Positions 5,941-6,596 of a stretch of DNA of 6,596 nucleotides are shown here, piece after piece. Source of the stretch: a candidate division Zixibacteria bacterium 4484_93 (lineage in GTDB: Bacteria; UBP14; UBA6098; 4484-93). The stretch spans positions 1 through 6,596 of the forward strand of contig NATO01000102.1 in the NCBI GenBank assembly GCA_002085385.1, written 5' to 3'. The position numbers and the translations under genes are program-made. Each line of letters begins with the position of its first letter. Position 1 is the stretch's first letter. The notes under the pieces were generated by a model. That model was not told the origin of the DNA and searched no databases. It saw only the letters and a list, made by a program, of their open reading frames with translations.

Positions 5941-6596
5941 ATGTTCAAGAGGTTTTTTGTTTGCACAGCTTTGCTTCTGCTTCTTGCAGGAGCGATTTTC
6001 TCTGAGGAGGGAGCAGATATTTCTTCCTCGGTAGATACTACCGATTCGGCGTCCATCCGCAGCCCGGAGACGGTTGGTCTGACAATAGGCAAAGCTGGTG
6101 AGGATGTCAACTTCATCTCCGACCATGTCGGCATCGGGACAACAAGCCCGGGGGAAGAGCTTCATTTGGAACAAACTGTAGGCAATGTGAACCTAAGGGT
6201 GAGACTCCCATCAGGTCAGACATGGGATTTCGGTATTCGAAATGTAACCGATAACCAAGTCCCATTTGTTATTACCCCAAGCAATTATGTCGGTATCGGG
6301 ACAACATCGCCGGGATATAAGCTTGATGTTTCTGGTAATGCCCGGTTCACCGGCACGGTGAAGGGTGCTTCTGCGACTGCAGATGACGAGTTCGTTACAA
6401 AAGGGCAAATTTCTGGCGGGACTGTTGGATACTGGGCACCGAACGGCAGCAGTATTTACAATACAAATAGTGGTAATGTCGGCATCGGGACAACAAGCCC
6501 TACGGTTGGCAGTTCCGTCAGGAGTTCCGAGGGGGATAATATTACGCCCAAGCTCCATATTTACAGCAACACGAATAATGTGCATCCGACATTACA
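5941..6596 (+). CDS. Exported GIGTTSP-repeat protein, tail-fibre/adhesin-like (3' partial)
   Basis: The frame is open from ATG 5941 to the window edge (218 codons plus 2 nt), so the C terminus is missing. Residues 1-21 form a Sec signal peptide: a basic start (MFKRFF), a leucine-rich core and likely cleavage around AIFS-EE. After a Ser/Thr/Asp-rich linker come three GIGTTSP motifs, at residues 63-70, 117-124 and 180-187 including the preceding Val. They are followed by ELHLEQ, YKLDVSGNARFTGTVKG and KLHIYSN. DDEFVTKGQI (148-157) is the usual partner phrase. This pattern occurs in phage tail fibres and in secreted bacterial proteins whose C terminus is often an intramolecular-chaperone (peptidase S74) domain; whether one is present lies beyond the window. 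The signal peptide argues for a surface or secreted host protein, not a virion part. No other phage gene is seen. Confidence 0.85.
   Translation, partial: MFKRFFVCTALLLLLAGAIFSEEGADISSSVDTTDSASIRSPETVGLTIGKAGEDVNFISDHVGIGTTSPGEELHLEQTVGNVNLRVRLPSGQTWDFGIRNVTDNQVPFVITPSNYVGIGTTSPGYKLDVSGNARFTGTVKGASATADDEFVTKGQISGGTVGYWAPNGSSIYNTNSGNVGIGTTSPTVGSSVRSSEGDNITPKLHIYSNTNNVHPTL
6125..6500 (+). repeat. Three GIGTTSP-coding repeats with uneven spacing
   Basis: The repeats begin at 6125, 6287 and 6476. The first and third are identical over 25 bp (6125-6149 and 6476-6500). The middle one differs at 4 positions, including a serine codon switched from AGC to TCG. The periods are 162 and 189 bp (54 and 63 codons), so repeat units differ in length although the motif is strictly kept. 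Confidence 0.8.

Noticed and set aside
5754..6174. Minus-strand open frames across the intergenic region and the start of the GIGTTSP gene
   Set aside because: They read through the reverse complement of the repeats, show no known domain, and conflict with a strong Shine-Dalgarno and signal peptide on the + strand.
5941..6596. Prophage tail-fibre gene
   Set aside because: The GIGTTSP pattern occurs in fibres, but a Sec signal peptide is present and no phage gene neighbours it in the window; a surface protein is more likely.
1..6596. CRISPR array, tRNA/rRNA, insertion sequence, toxin-antitoxin or defence system
   Set aside because: No regularly spaced short direct repeats with unique spacers, no transposase or integrase motifs, and no recognisable RNA-gene sequence. 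The mazG gene is the metabolic pyrophosphohydrolase, not a toxin, although its name is linked to mazEF in Escherichia coli.

Overview
The window looks like chromosomal DNA of an uncultured bacterium from the broad FCB-like/candidate-phylum range (WOR-3/TA06/Cloacimonetes/Latescibacteria-type lineages). The basis is a large secreted protein ending in a YPNPFN-type C-terminal tail, made of a 'GGPD-YGY-WIDS' domain and jelly-roll domains, plus a second secreted protein with GIGTTSP repeats. The phylum is an inference; there is no rRNA or universal marker here. Base composition is roughly balanced and AGA/AGG and ATA codons are frequent. All supported genes are on the + strand.

Layout: (a) 1-2002 holds a multidomain exported protein whose 5' end lies outside the window. 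Its reading frame changes at about 387-395, where a domain is cut in half and the next begins in another frame. (b) 2003-3232 is a WbuB-like family 4 glycosyltransferase. (c) 3232-4482 is a membrane protein of the polyprenyl glycosylphosphotransferase family (WbaP/WcaJ type) whose catalytic motifs are badly eroded. (d) 4466-5239 is MazG, a nucleoside triphosphate pyrophosphohydrolase. (e) 5236-5757 is a small FMN nitroreductase. (f) 5758-5940 is intergenic, with a sigma70-like promoter candidate and a strong Shine-Dalgarno site. (g) 5941 to the window end is the start of a second exported protein with GIGTTSP repeats, resembling tail-fibre or adhesin stalks.

Genes (a) to (e) are contiguous or overlapping (junctions of 0, -1, -17 and -4 nt), so they read as one translationally coupled transcription unit. 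It mixes a surface protein, two envelope-glycan genes and two housekeeping enzymes. The glycan genes may act on surface polysaccharide or protein glycosylation, but the loss of the phosphoglycosyltransferase active site means the usual 'initiating enzyme' label should not be applied without a test. The GIGTTSP gene has its own promoter region and is probably a separate unit.

I found no CRISPR array, tRNA, rRNA, insertion sequence or recognisable defence system. The most notable signals are the domain-truncating frame change in the first gene, the degenerate phosphoglycosyltransferase and the irregularly spaced GIGTTSP repeats.
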